Assembly: GCA_024811115.1 (NCBI GenBank)
Contig: JAKOGH010001110.1
Location: forward strand, 124,001-188,000
Direction: 5' to 3'
DNA length: 64,000 nucleotides
DNA from: Terana coerulea
Taxonomy: Eukaryota > Basidiomycota > Agaricomycetes > Polyporales > Phanerochaetaceae
The notes under the pieces were generated by a model that saw only the letters and a program-made list of their open reading frames with translations, was not told the DNA's origin and searched no databases. Position 1 is the stretch's first letter. Each line of letters begins with the position of its first letter. The translations under genes and the position numbers were made by a program. Below, piece by piece: positions 21,357 through 34,506 of this stretch.

Positions 21357-23692
21357 CTACTCTACCAGCTGCCGGAACTTCTCCTGGATCTCATTGTACA
21401 GCGCGTCCATCTTCTGCTTGATGTCCTCCTTGCCCTGCGTCGGCGACTGCAGCCACGCTCAGCACCGGTCCTGTGAACCGACACAAGCAGGCGACTCACC
21501 TCGAACTTCATTTGCGACAGCTTGTACATGATGTCGCCCGCCGACTCCCTGATCTTCGCAAACGTGACGTCGCCGGTGGCGACCGCCTTCACCGCCGAGT
21601 CGTGGAACGCGACAAAGTTCTTGAGCATCGCGCTCGTCTTGTAGAACGGGCAGAACCGGTCGTACTCGCTCATGCCGTTCTGCTGCAGGAAGTCGTCCTT
21701 CAGCATCCGCGCGACCTCGAGCGTGATCTTGTCGCCCTCGCCCAGCGCGCTCTTCCCGACCAGCTGCACGATCTCCGCCAGGTCCTCCTCCTTCTGCAGG
21801 ATCTCCTTCGTCCGCGTCCGCAGCTCGACGAAGCCGGGCTCGTTCGCCTCGTAGTGCGGCTCCAGGACCTTGGTGTACTTGGAGTAGGACACGTTCCAGT
21901 TCACGGACGGGAAGTGCTTCCGCTGCGCGAGCTTCTTGTCCAGGCCCCAGAAGACCTGCACGATGCCGAGCGTCGCTGACGTGACCGGATCTGAATAGTC
22001 ACCACCGGGGGGCGAGACGCTGCGAGAGGTGTCGTCAGCAATACGCGCATCTACAGCGCCCGATGCAGACTTACGCGCCAACAATCGAGACTGTGCCCTT
22101 GCGGACGGGGTTGCCCAAACATGTGACCTTGCCGGCACGCTCGTAAAGCTCGCCAGCTTCGTACCCAGGTACGCCGGGTAGCCAGAGTCGGCGGGCATCT
22201 CCGCGAGACGGCCAGAGATTTCACGGAGGGCCTCGGCCCAACGGGAGGTCGAGTCAGCCATCATCGCGACGTCCTTGCCCTGATCACGCCAGTACTCGGC
22301 GAGCGTAATACCAGTGTAGATTGACGCTTCACGGGCAGCGACAGGCATGTTGGAGGTGTTGGCGACGAGGGTTGTACGCTTCATGATGGGCTCTTTACGG
22401 TCACCAATTTCCATAGTGAGTTCTGGGAACTGGAAGCAACGTTAGTCCATACGATGATCCAGAACGAGTCTGATTGTGCACTTACTTCCATCAACACTTC
22501 AGCCATCTAGCGCGATTGCTCCGTGAGTACAGATATTGAACAGAATATGTATACCACACACCTCGTTTCCTCGCTCACCGCAACCGACGTAAATCATGAT
22601 CTCCGAGTTAGAGTACTTAGAGATCGCTTGCGAAATAACAGTCTTGCCACAGCCGAAGGCACCAGGAATAGCGGTGGTTCCTCCTTGCACACAAGGGAAG
22701 AGCGCGTCCAGGATACGCTGACCAGTCAACAAGGGGTAATCTGCCGTGTGCTTTTCCGCAACGGGTCGGGGTGCACGGACGGGCCAGACCTGCATCATCG
22801 TGTGCTGCGTAGTCTTGCCTCGAACTCTGTCTCGAGGACGATATCCTGAAACAGGCATCAGTGAAGGCCGTACAATCGATTCACTTAAAACGTACGTTGA
22901 CGGCATAGCTGCCCTTGTCCGCAACACGAGTAATTGTACCGAGGGCGCGAGGGCCAAGCATAATCTTGTGCTCATTCACAAGCGAGTTCTCGTACACCTT
23001 TCCGAAGATATCTCCGCCGGATATGTGGTCGCCGACCTGACCGAGCGTTGGAATTCAGTCATCCATTTTCGATATTGACGTCACGTCGAGTACGTACTTT
23101 GAAGTTAATGGGATCAAAGTCCCATTTCAGACTGCGGTCCAGGGCTTCGGTGTTAATACCTCTTGGAATGTAGATTGACTTTGACAATTCTTGGATAGAC
23201 TGTTCTACGTGAGAACGGAAATTTCACCAATGCGATAGGGCACTTACTCGTAGCGGTCGCTGAATACCATCGACAATATTCTCCATAAGACCTAAATGGC
23301 AACGCTTGCATAGAGCATCCAACGAACAGGCACATTATGGGCTTACCTGGCCCCAGCTCAACACTTAAGGGTTTGCCTGTCCGTAGCACGGGGTCGCCGA
23401 CCGTGACTCCCGAAGTCTCTTCGTACACTTGAATCGTCGCCTTGTCGGCATCAATCCTAATCACCTCTACGGTCCATCAGACAACAACCCACATAAAATC
23501 CTGCAAATAATGCCCACCTCCTACGAGCTCATTGTGCCCTACACGCACGAGTTCATACATGGCCGAGCCCGTCATGTTCTCTGCGATGACGACGGGGCCG
23601 GACACGCCAAAGACCTGGCCGAAGCGCGACTCGCGCTCCTCATCTCTGACCTTCGGCAGGTCGCGCTTTGCGTTTTGCAGTGCCCCCGCCAT
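21357..23692 (-). CDS. VMA1: V-type proton ATPase catalytic subunit A
   Basis: Catalytic subunit of the V1 sector; it hydrolyses ATP to drive proton pumping into vacuoles and endosomes. The start is [19 protein letters not shown], then [39 protein letters not shown] and [20 protein letters not shown]. The Walker A is GAFGCGKT, followed by [10 protein letters not shown] and [20 protein letters not shown]. It ends KFRQLVE-stop. Length and order match the family. No intein interrupts the P-loop, unlike in some yeasts. At least eight introns are present. Two one-base deletions break the frame in invariant segments: FEGK at 22818-22819 and ASFYERAGK at 22145-22147, both in homopolymers. The gene is divergent from RPT1 with 209 bp between starts. 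Confidence 0.95.
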
Positions 23693-23901
23693 TGTCGTGA
23701 GTGTCGGCGACGGTGTGTGGAGGAGGTCCGGAGGTCGTCGTCGTCAGTGGTAAAGCTGCGCCAAGCAGTCGAATCTCGATGATGCAGGCTCGGGCGCCTG
23801 ACTATCCTAAAAGGGATCGGGGCGCTTGTGGACGCGTACAGTGACGCGTCGCTTACAACACTGTGACTTCACCTTACACTACCACCACCGCCTCCACAAC
23901 C
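23693..23901. promoter_or_regulatory. Shared divergent promoter of VMA1 and RPT1
   Basis: The two start codons are 209 bp apart in head-to-head orientation. No TATA box is visible. A pyrimidine-rich stretch (CTACCACCACCGCCTCC) precedes the RPT1 ATG. Confidence 0.55.
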
Positions 23902-25872
<1,971 letters not shown>

Positions 25873-28086
25873 ACATGTTCTGCGATAGCCTGGACTCCTT
25901 TGTACGATATGTTTTACCTCTATATTATTCTTTGAGATCCTATAGGTGCGGGGTTTCGTATTATTCGCACAAGTCCCTCGTGACTTGTCGACCCTGCCAT
26001 CGTATGCCAATCGCATACATGACCTTGAGGGAAGGGCCAATCCGAGGATCTCCGTCCGTTCGTGGAGGGCATGTCACAAATGAGATCACCTCTGTCCTCA
26101 TGCTCCTCGTACAGGTGCCGTCCGTTGGCCGCTGAGTGCTAAAGCACAGAGGCATCGATTGACGATGTCATCAGTGTGGGAGGATTAACCATGCTGTTCG
26201 GGCGTGAAGCCTGCTGGGACGAGTTGGTCGCCGGGTCGGGTACGTTAGCCCTGCTGCTCGTCCGTCTGTCGTTCATTCATATATCCTTAGCAGCACGCGA
26301 GCATGCCCAGCCTCCCGTCGGGCAGGGCGTGAAAGGTCCTCGGAAGCGAACGCTTTCGAACGCATTTATGATCGCCCGGAAGAGACGCGAGAAGAGGAAT
26401 TGCGCCGGTGGTCATGACCAGGCTATGAAGACATTGCATCTGCCGTCTCGTAGCCATGCGCTGCGGAGCTTCTCCTCCACTTTCTGCCTGTAGAATGGGA
26501 TACATTGGCCATACTCATGGTCTCAAAGGGCCGATCTAAGTGCGTACAAGAAATTGCGAATATTATATGGCGGTCTTTCCGGCATGGTACTTGTAGTTGT
26601 TGGAGATTAGTACGTGTGTCAACTGTTCTTCGTGAATACTGTACCTTTTGCTGTTGGTTCGACGTTTATCAAGCGCCTTGGTTTTTACTTTTCCTTTATT
26701 TCCCATCGAATTGCTTGTGTCTGTGCCTTGCACGCAGCCTGCCCGCCTGTGCAAGGTTGGTTGGTGAACTTATGGACGGGAGTGCTGCCTAATCTAGATC
26801 TGATGGCATCAATTTGATGCCCCTTCCAGCTGACTTCTCCTTTTCGGTGAGTAAGTTCAGGCTGCTAGAAAACTTAGCTAAGCTGCATTGCTTTCGCTCT
26901 CTCCCAGCCCACACACACGAGGCCGTCGTTATTGCGGCTTATAGGCGCACACGAGCGCATTGCTGCACTGCGAAGGCGATGGAACGAATGAGCAATGTAC
27001 GCCTAGACAGCACTCGCCCTTCTCTCACTGGTTCTCCCCCTCGCACTCAGGGAATGGTTGGCATAGAACGCTTGTCTTCTGAGGGTTCTGATGAATCCAA
27101 ACACGGGCTGCACGCCGGTATATGCTAATTTACCCGATATCTGGGCGTTCTACCTGCGGCAGGTTGCGTACGCTCGCATGCCAATTTCTGAGATCGCGAC
27201 TTCCCGTGAAGCGACTTGAGCTCGCCTGCTGGACATCCCACGATCACACATTGCCGTACATACCGACACTCACCCAGAACACACTGCATGGCTGGCAGTA
27301 CCCGACTCTCCGATCGATGCTCTTCATCATTGCTTCTCGCCGTCCCTTGCGGCGTCTCTGGCTGGGCCACTGCCGCGCTCCTACTCTAGCCACTACCACC
27401 ACCTCCCAAATATCCAAAAGCGAGGCCGTTGAGCATGGTATTTCATTACGGATCTAGCCACATTACTCATACTGGAGCTCGACGGCTCTCTGCCGACCAA
27501 CACCGCCAAGTCTACTCGCCATGCGCTCAAGGAAGCAAGGAACTAGAGACGACGCAATCGTCTCTCGTCTATCCCCCCTGTACGGGGGATCGTCTCCTCC
27601 ATGGAGCGCGCAACCTTGACAAGCTAGAAGACTGCGGATGCGGACTTCTCTCCAGGTTCGCCGTCGATCCTACCAGCATGCTGAAGTCACGGTCTCGCTC
27701 ATCCGCGGCGTCGCACGACGTTCGACCCTGCAGCCAAGCCGTCAATCTCGCAACAGATTGCTCATGTTCGCTGCGGCTATGGGCGAAATGCATGATGTGA
27801 GCTTCTTCGATCGTAAGGACTGACGTCGATCGAGCGCGATGCAGGATACAAACTTCACACAAGTCGTTTCGATCACGGGGCAACACCAGTGTATTCGAAC
27901 GAAGGCAAAGGCTACAGAAAAATGCAAGGCTACAGGAAGGACGAAGAGACGGGGTACCAGACCATACATGAGTTGCAAGCAACATTTCGAGATGAGACAA
28001 ACGGAAGAACAAATGCGACGCTACGACCATTGAGAATCTACACAGGCGCATGGACAAGTATGCCGCTGGAGTCGCTGGAATGGCGA
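25873..28086. other. Gene-poor interval after RPT1
   Basis: Several short open frames exist on both strands, the longest extending leftward from the orphan gene, but none shows a domain or consistent splice-linked reading. An expressed short gene cannot be excluded. No repeats or RNA genes are recognised. Confidence 0.4.
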
Positions 28087-28727
28087 TCACGGCTGGGCAG
28101 GAGGGCCGATCCAGAGCACGGGCTGGAAGCTGCCCACCGACATCTTCAATATAGCGACCAGGTAAAGCTGGTTCAGTGCAATCCCCCAGCTCCGAATTGG
28201 ATGTGACCGGGGCCGGGCTGAAAGGGAGGAGGGGCCTATGCACGATAAATGCGAATAATAAGTCAGTCGGCACATGTCGACAGTACTCAGCGTTACATAC
28301 CTCGTAAAACTCCCTGATCACTTCACAAACTCGAGTACCGAACGCCCCCTTTCTGACGAGTCTATTGTCTCCGGATGTGCGCGCGTACTTGGGCTTCTCG
28401 TATTTACTATATCCATCTATCTGCATGCGCATGTCAATATATCAGCTGGCAACGAACACCGCTTGCAACAAAAAAAAACTTGCCAGTAGCCGAACGTTGA
28501 TCTTTAAACCTGTAGTCTCATCGAGGTCGAATGCGTTAGGCTCGTCCAGGCCAGCGTAGTTGGCGTTGAGGAGTCGAACGACGGGGATGCCTAGCTGCCC
28601 ATTCACTGTGTAGAGCTTGGGCGAGGAGTCAATTACGACGGTCGTGTGAGAGGGCGACCTGTAGACGGTTTGCGGGACCAGAAAGAACCCCGGGGGAGGG
28701 TTTGTCAAGTAAGGGTAGTTGTTCATT
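28087..28727 (-). CDS. Orphan Agaricomycete family protein with a WPGY-like motif
   Basis: Function unknown. The start MNNYPYLTNPPPGFFLVPQ is chosen because a TATA box and a 5'-UTR intron lie just upstream. Exon 1 continues SPSHTTVVIDSSPKLYTVNG and FDLDETTGLKIN. An intron (donor GTTCGG) joins LKIN to IDGYSKYEKPKYARTSG, the position where related basidiomycete orphans read LRINWPGY. Exon 3 gives HIQFGAGG, then IALNQLYLVAILKMSVGSFQ and PVLWIGPPAQP-stop, which matches the family ending of the type VSKGSWQP. One G is missing from a five-base run (28183-28187) between GAGG and IALN. The family is recalled from memory as common in mushroom genomes and has no known role. Confidence 0.6.
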
Positions 28728-28905
28728 TGGGAGTGGGCGTCGGATAGCAAGTGTGGTTCTGGCTGGGCGAAGCACCTCAAACGGCTACAGCCCTAAGGTC
28801 AGCACTGATGTCACATAGCGAAAAGTGGTTGCAGCTTACGTTGCTCGTACAGATGTGAGGAGGGATGTGTTTGTGAGTCTGCCTTTCCCGACTCCGTAGG
28901 AGGAG

Positions 28906-28913
28906 TATTTATA
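28906..28913 (-). promoter_or_regulatory. TATAAATA box of the orphan-family gene
   Basis: TATAAATA on the minus strand lies about 180 bp before the start codon. A UTR intron (GTAAGC...CTTAG, about 28785-28842) fits between them. Confidence 0.55.
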
Positions 28914-28919
28914 TTGTGG

Positions 28920-31900
28920 CGAAAGAAGATCCTCGGCATTGGAACGTAGGGCGGAGGCGAGGCACCCGCGCAAGTTCGTCACAGCGGTCACCTCCGCATG
29001 CCGGAACCTGCTCAACTGGTCGCAGTATCAATTGGCGGACCTTATCGCAGGCGTGGTGATCGCACGAGATCTGCATTCATTGTGGGGAATACACCGCCGG
29101 CGAGAGCTTCGTACAAACGCGACCGGACAATTGACAATATGTCGGAAGCCTACGCCTTGATGAACGGTCATGCCTGCTCATGCGTTTCGGCGTCCAGATC
29201 CACTTGACGAGTCGGAGATGGGCATGCCTAATTCCAGCGTAGTCTCTCCCGTTGGATATTTCCTATTCAAGGGGAACGGCAGCATCCAAAAGACTTTTGG
29301 CATCGCCGTTGTCTGTGGCGGTGATCTCTACGCGTAACATCTACATAACCTGTCAATCATGTACAACAAATGTCGGTAGAAACCGACCAGTAACTCAGCT
29401 CAGGGTAGCAAGGTTGCGCACGACTTGCACGCGACAGTTGTTGTCCATAGAAAACATACGTAAAGGAAAAAATCCGACGCGGTTTGGTCGTGGACAACCC
29501 TATCATTGCGCTGCACGGATTGTCCTTGGCGCAGCCTCTGGGGGTCTGCGACATCAGTGGACTGAATGTCCTCGTGTTTTGCCACGAGGAGGCAAAGGCG
29601 TGCCGTGAAGCTGCCTCAACCCCGCCGGACCTCAAGCAGGCCTTCCAAATACTGTGTCCGAAACCTCGGCTGGACGTCCCGGCCTCGTGCCATTTTGCCC
29701 CGCGCTCGAAGTTGCCCCTCCCATTAGACCGGTAAGAGGCAGGCTTCGATCCCACTGAGCATCCAGGGTTGGGCAGAAGCTTCCAATCGGCCTGCGGAGT
29801 TTCAGGTGTGATGCAACGTTGCTACTAGGCGTCTACATCGCCGACAGATACCCATAGTGTGGCAGTTGGTTCTCGGCCACCGGCAGCTGCCAATTGTATG
29901 GCATCGCAGAGGTCTCACGACAGCGAAATCCGTTTACGGCACTGCTGCCACACCTGCGTCGAGTTTCAACACTCTTTAAGTGATGTCCCTGGCCCAGAAG
30001 TTCCATAAACTCACTTGATTCTGGCCTCATGTTGCCATTCTTGAATCTCGTGGAACTAGAAGTCTGTCCGCGACGAGGTCTGGCAGCGGACTTTGGTGTG
30101 ACAGCGGGCAACGAAACAAGGCGAAACCAAGTTTGACCAGCCTCAGTCCGCTTGTCCGACGGTACAGCTCTGCTTCCGCCCGAATTTTCGCTCAGCTGGC
30201 AACGTCGGTGAACGGCCGTCGGCGTCCCGTAGAGTTCGATCGATATCTGGCTGTGCCTGGTGATGCACTTGAGAGCGAGGCGAGAAAACGAGCGTGTATA
30301 TTCAGGTCATTTTGTGCGGGAGAAAGGTAAATGGAACATCTTGGAACGCAGTGCAGATCTCCCAACCACGGTGGTGGTTCTAGCTTTGTGCCAAAAAGGA
30401 AAGACACCGGACTTTGCGTTCGTATTCTTTAGACGCCCGTGGAGGGTAGTGCATGGCAACCACAGCTTTGCAGTGAAACGCAAGAAATACAAGTACGTTC
30501 ATTCTAAGAAATTCAGAGAATCGTTTCAAGTCTGACGAACTATCAGAGCGGTGCGTTGGTGTCAATGCAACATGCTTCTTCGCCGAGACTTGAAGTTGCC
30601 GGTGAGACCGCAGCATAATAGTATCCTAGTTCTAGTCTAACAGGGTGTACAGGTTCCTAAGGTCCGCCGGTTCATGAGAAATTGCTCAGGGCTCACACAC
30701 GTAAGGATCCAAATTCGCTCTACGCCTAGCCTTGCTTTGACTGCTAGAAACCTCCAAGCTGTCCACTACCACCGCCGAAAATTGATGCGCGGAACTTCTG
30801 GGTATCCCGACGCGCGAGGCAGGCCACTCCTGGTTCAAAGTAATAGGAGACATAGCACATCGCCCGGAGACCCTGACTCATACCCCGAGCCCGAGCCTGC
30901 CACAATGGAGCTCCTCCGTAAAAGGCGCGGCGAGCTCTGCCAGGGTTCAGCGGAAATCATCACAGCGCGGCCACCTCGTCATTCCCGCTGGCGGGCAGTT
31001 ACCAAATATCGCCTGACTCGACTGCGACCGCCGGCCATGCCTCCCCCGCTGAGTCCGGACTGCCTGTATGCCTGCGGCATGTGGCCAACGTCCATTTTCT
31101 GGGGATCGCCTGTCGAACGTGGAGGCAACGCACGCCGCTCGGCTACAAAGATGTGCGCTCTCCCGTCTGCGCATTGCCCCTATGTGCTAGTGTCATTGTC
31201 CTGCCCATCTCCACGCACCTTCCGCCACTGTCAGCGTCGTCGATGGTCGCCCAGGAGGCGAGGATTCCATTATCAACACTCGGGAATGATTTCTTTGAAA
31301 TTCGGCAGGCGTAGTCGACTTCCCCAAGCCGTATCGGGAAACACCACTTTCATTTCTGATCGGACATTGTGCTCTTGGCCCGTCCGTAATGGACTGAATG
31401 CGCTTGGTGAGCCTGCTTCCTGCTTAGTAGAAAAGAGACCGGTCTACTAATATTAGCGGTCCAGCGATTCAATAGCTCTCGAGACACGTTCTCCATCGAT
31501 CTGGCATCTCGCATACTCTGCGTTGCGAAGCACTGTACAGCTGATCGTGTCCCAGCGCACCCTTCTACCGCAGCAGGGCGCTCAGATACGAATACATACT
31601 TGGTGCCCCTTGTCTACTGCTGGGACCACACCGCTGGTAAGATGACCTACGTCTCCAACCTCAGGCCTCCCTCAAATCAAGCGAGCACTTGCGATTGGCC
31701 AGTGCCGGGCGACCTTCAACGTTATGCTTCAACTCTGAAACGACGGGGTCGTCACTGATAGGATCTCTGAAGATCTGCCTAAACGCACCTCCGCTGTTTA
31801 CGTGACAGACGAGCGCACAACTTCTAGGATGCAGACGTAATCCTCTCGGCCGTCATCATATAACAGTGTCGCCCATACACTTCTCTGGTTCACTCTGTCC

Positions 31901-32244
31901 TGTATTGAGATAGCCTGGGAATACACTGGCAGGATTTTAACTCTAAAAATGAGAATCCGGGCGACCGAGCCTGCGAAATGTCATGCTAACGACGCTTCCC
32001 GCGCGGTAGTGACGCCGCCGCTCGTCTACAACGAGGGCGACAAAGACAGCCGCTGCCTCGGTGGACCCAGCGCCAGAGTGGAACCTTTCCCTTCAGCCTT
32101 TCCAACAAACTCAAACACAGCGTTCTGCAGGAACGCACGGAATTACGCTGCGTTTGGTGACTCCAACGCTTCACCTGTTCCGGCACCGAGGCCGGTCGCG
32201 CTGGCACGGTGGGAGGCAGCGCTGCAGGCACTCAGGTCTGGCAG
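28920..32244. other. Gene-poor interval of 3.3 kb
   Basis: Open frames reach 258 codons (plus strand, 30674-31450) but show no domain, no codon-like regularity and no linked exons. The sequence is compositionally mixed, with no obvious tandem repeat, LTR pair or RNA gene. It may hold old transposon debris that cannot be recognised by eye. Confidence 0.4.
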
Positions 32245-34216
32245 TCAGGTCGCGGAAGGTATGTCCCCGTTGTCCGTCTCATCGTCTGCACGTGCAGGCA
32301 ATGCCTCCCGCCGCCTTTCCTCCTCTTTCCTCGCCCTTCTGGAGAGATTGCGATGTTTCCGTGTCCCTTCATGCGCCTTCCACTCGCCCCCCTCCTCGAT
32401 CATGACCGGCTGGCCGTCGTAGGCAGAGCAGATGGGGCACACGATCTTCCGCCGCGCTTGCAGCACCGCCGCCGGCCTAGATATGTACCTGACGGTCAAA
32501 CGCCACTGTTACCGCGGGATAAAACGACAAACTGACTCTATGGGCTTGGCCGCCACCGCCAGCAGCGTCTCAGCGGTCTCTGACAGGGACAGCGGATCGG
32601 GGAGAGGGCGCTGTGCGAGGAAATCTACAGATGTGTCAGGCCTCGGTGGTCTGGACCTTCCGCATTAAAGATGGGCCTACCTTCCACTATACTTTGTGCT
32701 GCCCGCTGCACGCCGACTGTCCACTTATCTCCGAGCTCTAGGCCTTGCATCAGCGACGCCATAACGACGGATCGTTCCCGTCGACTTACCACTGGCGTCC
32801 AGAAGATACGCCGGCACGACGTCGCCGTCTTTGGGAGTGTCCTCACTACCTGCGCGCGCAGCCATATTCGCCTCCCGCGCCGCCGGAAGCAGTTTATTTC
32901 GAATCCAGCTCACTTGTTTCTTCGCGTACTGCCGCGTCGACAGCTTCATGCGCTCAACGGCAGCCTGGAAGACTCGGTCGCGCTCGAGAGGTTCATTTGA
33001 CCAGTCCCGCGCAAGGTACGTCGAGAACTCCTTGTAACCTGATACGCAAAGTAGAAATCACTTTTAGTACATCTGGCTCTGATCCGCCGTGATATTTGCT
33101 TACCTATGGATTGATACATGCCTAGAGTATAGTCTGTCGACGACGTGCTTCCCTCTGAATCGATATCCATGCTGTTCCCCCGCGGCAGAGTTGGCGGCGA
33201 TGCTTGCTGCGCGATGGTCATGAGCGCTTGCACTTCCTCAAGAAGCCCTTGCTACTGACGAAGTATGGTAATGAGCATCGGAATACAAGGTACTCTCCGG
33301 AAGGCTGTACTCACCTCCAGCATCTGATCAACACGGCTGTCTAGCCTAGGATTGAGGACTTCTGGCCGCGCGTAGAGCCAGAAGCACAGTGTGCGATACC
33401 TGCCGTAAGAATAAGGGCTTCCGAATGCAATGTATAGCGGTGTCACTGACCTGGGCTGTGGCCGTGTCTGCGACTGCTCGGAAATGATCTCGCTAGGCAG
33501 ACGGCCCGTCTGCTTGGTGAGTTCCAGACTCCTGAGTACTTTCCGCGTGTCCTTCCAATGCCAGCGCATTGCAACAGGTGGATCAAGCGCGGCGAGAAGA
33601 CGGTGCATCGTCAGCGCGAGCTGTGGGTTCGCCTCAGCGGCGAGCGCGGTCTCCGGAAGGTCCTCGTTGTACAAGGCTGCCAGATCCGCGGGAAGCGAGG
33701 CAATGGCCTCAGCGAGCCGTGCGGACTGCTTGGCGGAAACTTGGGCCGGTGCGTCTGGATCTTGGGGGAAGGCGGCGAGTCTACCTGGGAACACCAAGTG
33801 CTGGATCCAGTAGGACGTCCCACCCACAACAATGGGTATTTGATTCCGCTGGTGCGTCTCGTCTATCTTCAGCGCGCAGGGTCAACCAAGAGTGCCGCAA
33901 GAAACGTAAAGGAACAACCAACCACACGCATGGCATCTTTGACCCATTCTCCAACGACATATTGTTCGCCTGGGTTCTTGAAGCCCATGAGAAGGTGCTC
34001 AACGCCGCACTGTTCCTCGAGCGGGACTTTGTTCGTGAGGATGTCTATGCCAGCGTACACCTGCATAGCATCCGCGTTTATGATCCGCGCGCCACTGTAC
34101 CCATGCAGCTGCGGCTTAGCACCATTTCTCGCCAGTGCCAGCGCGAGCTCTATGGCAAGCTTGGACTTTCCGACGCCTGTGGTACCGCATACGGCGATGA
34201 GGGGGCGGAGAGACAT
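32245..34216 (-). CDS. MOD5: tRNA dimethylallyltransferase (isopentenyltransferase)
   Basis: Transfers a dimethylallyl group to A37 of tRNAs reading UNN codons; acts in cytosol, nucleus and mitochondria in other fungi. The start MSLRPLIAVCGTTGVGKSKL carries the P-loop GTTGVGKS. Then come IINADAMQVYAGIDILTNK, NPGEQYVVGEWVKDAM and PIVVGGTSYWIQHLVFPG. Middle exons give MRWHWKDTRKVLRSLELTK, CFWLYARPEVLNPRLDSRVD, YKEFSTYLARDW and RQYAKKQVSWIRNKLLP. A C-terminal C2H2 zinc finger (CPICSAYDGQ, then WKAHEGTRKHR) is typical of eukaryotic members. All introns I checked keep frame (donors include GTGGTT after DAMR). The second Met of yeast Mod5 used for dual targeting has no obvious counterpart here. Confidence 0.92.
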
Positions 34217-34506
34217 GCAGGATCAGGTCAACAAATTTCCGCCCGCGGCGTCGCCGCCACGACGCTGCCGTCGTCTGCCGACGGCGCTTGCTGGTGTAGG
34301 TCCCAGTGGTCCCGACGCAACGTTAACCCGTCGACGGTCGCATCAGACGCACCGCATAACAAGTGGGCAAGATGGCAATCTATTTACTTGTTTTGCTCGC
34401 TGCGATAATACAACCGATAAAAACCAGAGCAGAATGCAAGATCAATCACCCAATATGAAGAATAATCTCATAATTTACGAAGAGTAGTGCGCAGCCGTCG
34501 CATGCG

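Noticed and set aside
22600..22720. Intein in VMA1
   Set aside because: The Walker A region ([12 protein letters not shown]) is continuous and flanked by normal sequence, so no intein is inserted.
30674..31450. 258-codon plus-strand open frame
   Set aside because: No recognisable motif and no splice-linked neighbours. Several overlapping frames of similar length in the same area argue for chance.
33830..33905. Apparent frameshift in the tRNA isopentenyltransferase
   Set aside because: An intron with donor GTGGTT after DAMR restores IDETHQRNQIPIVVGG in frame.
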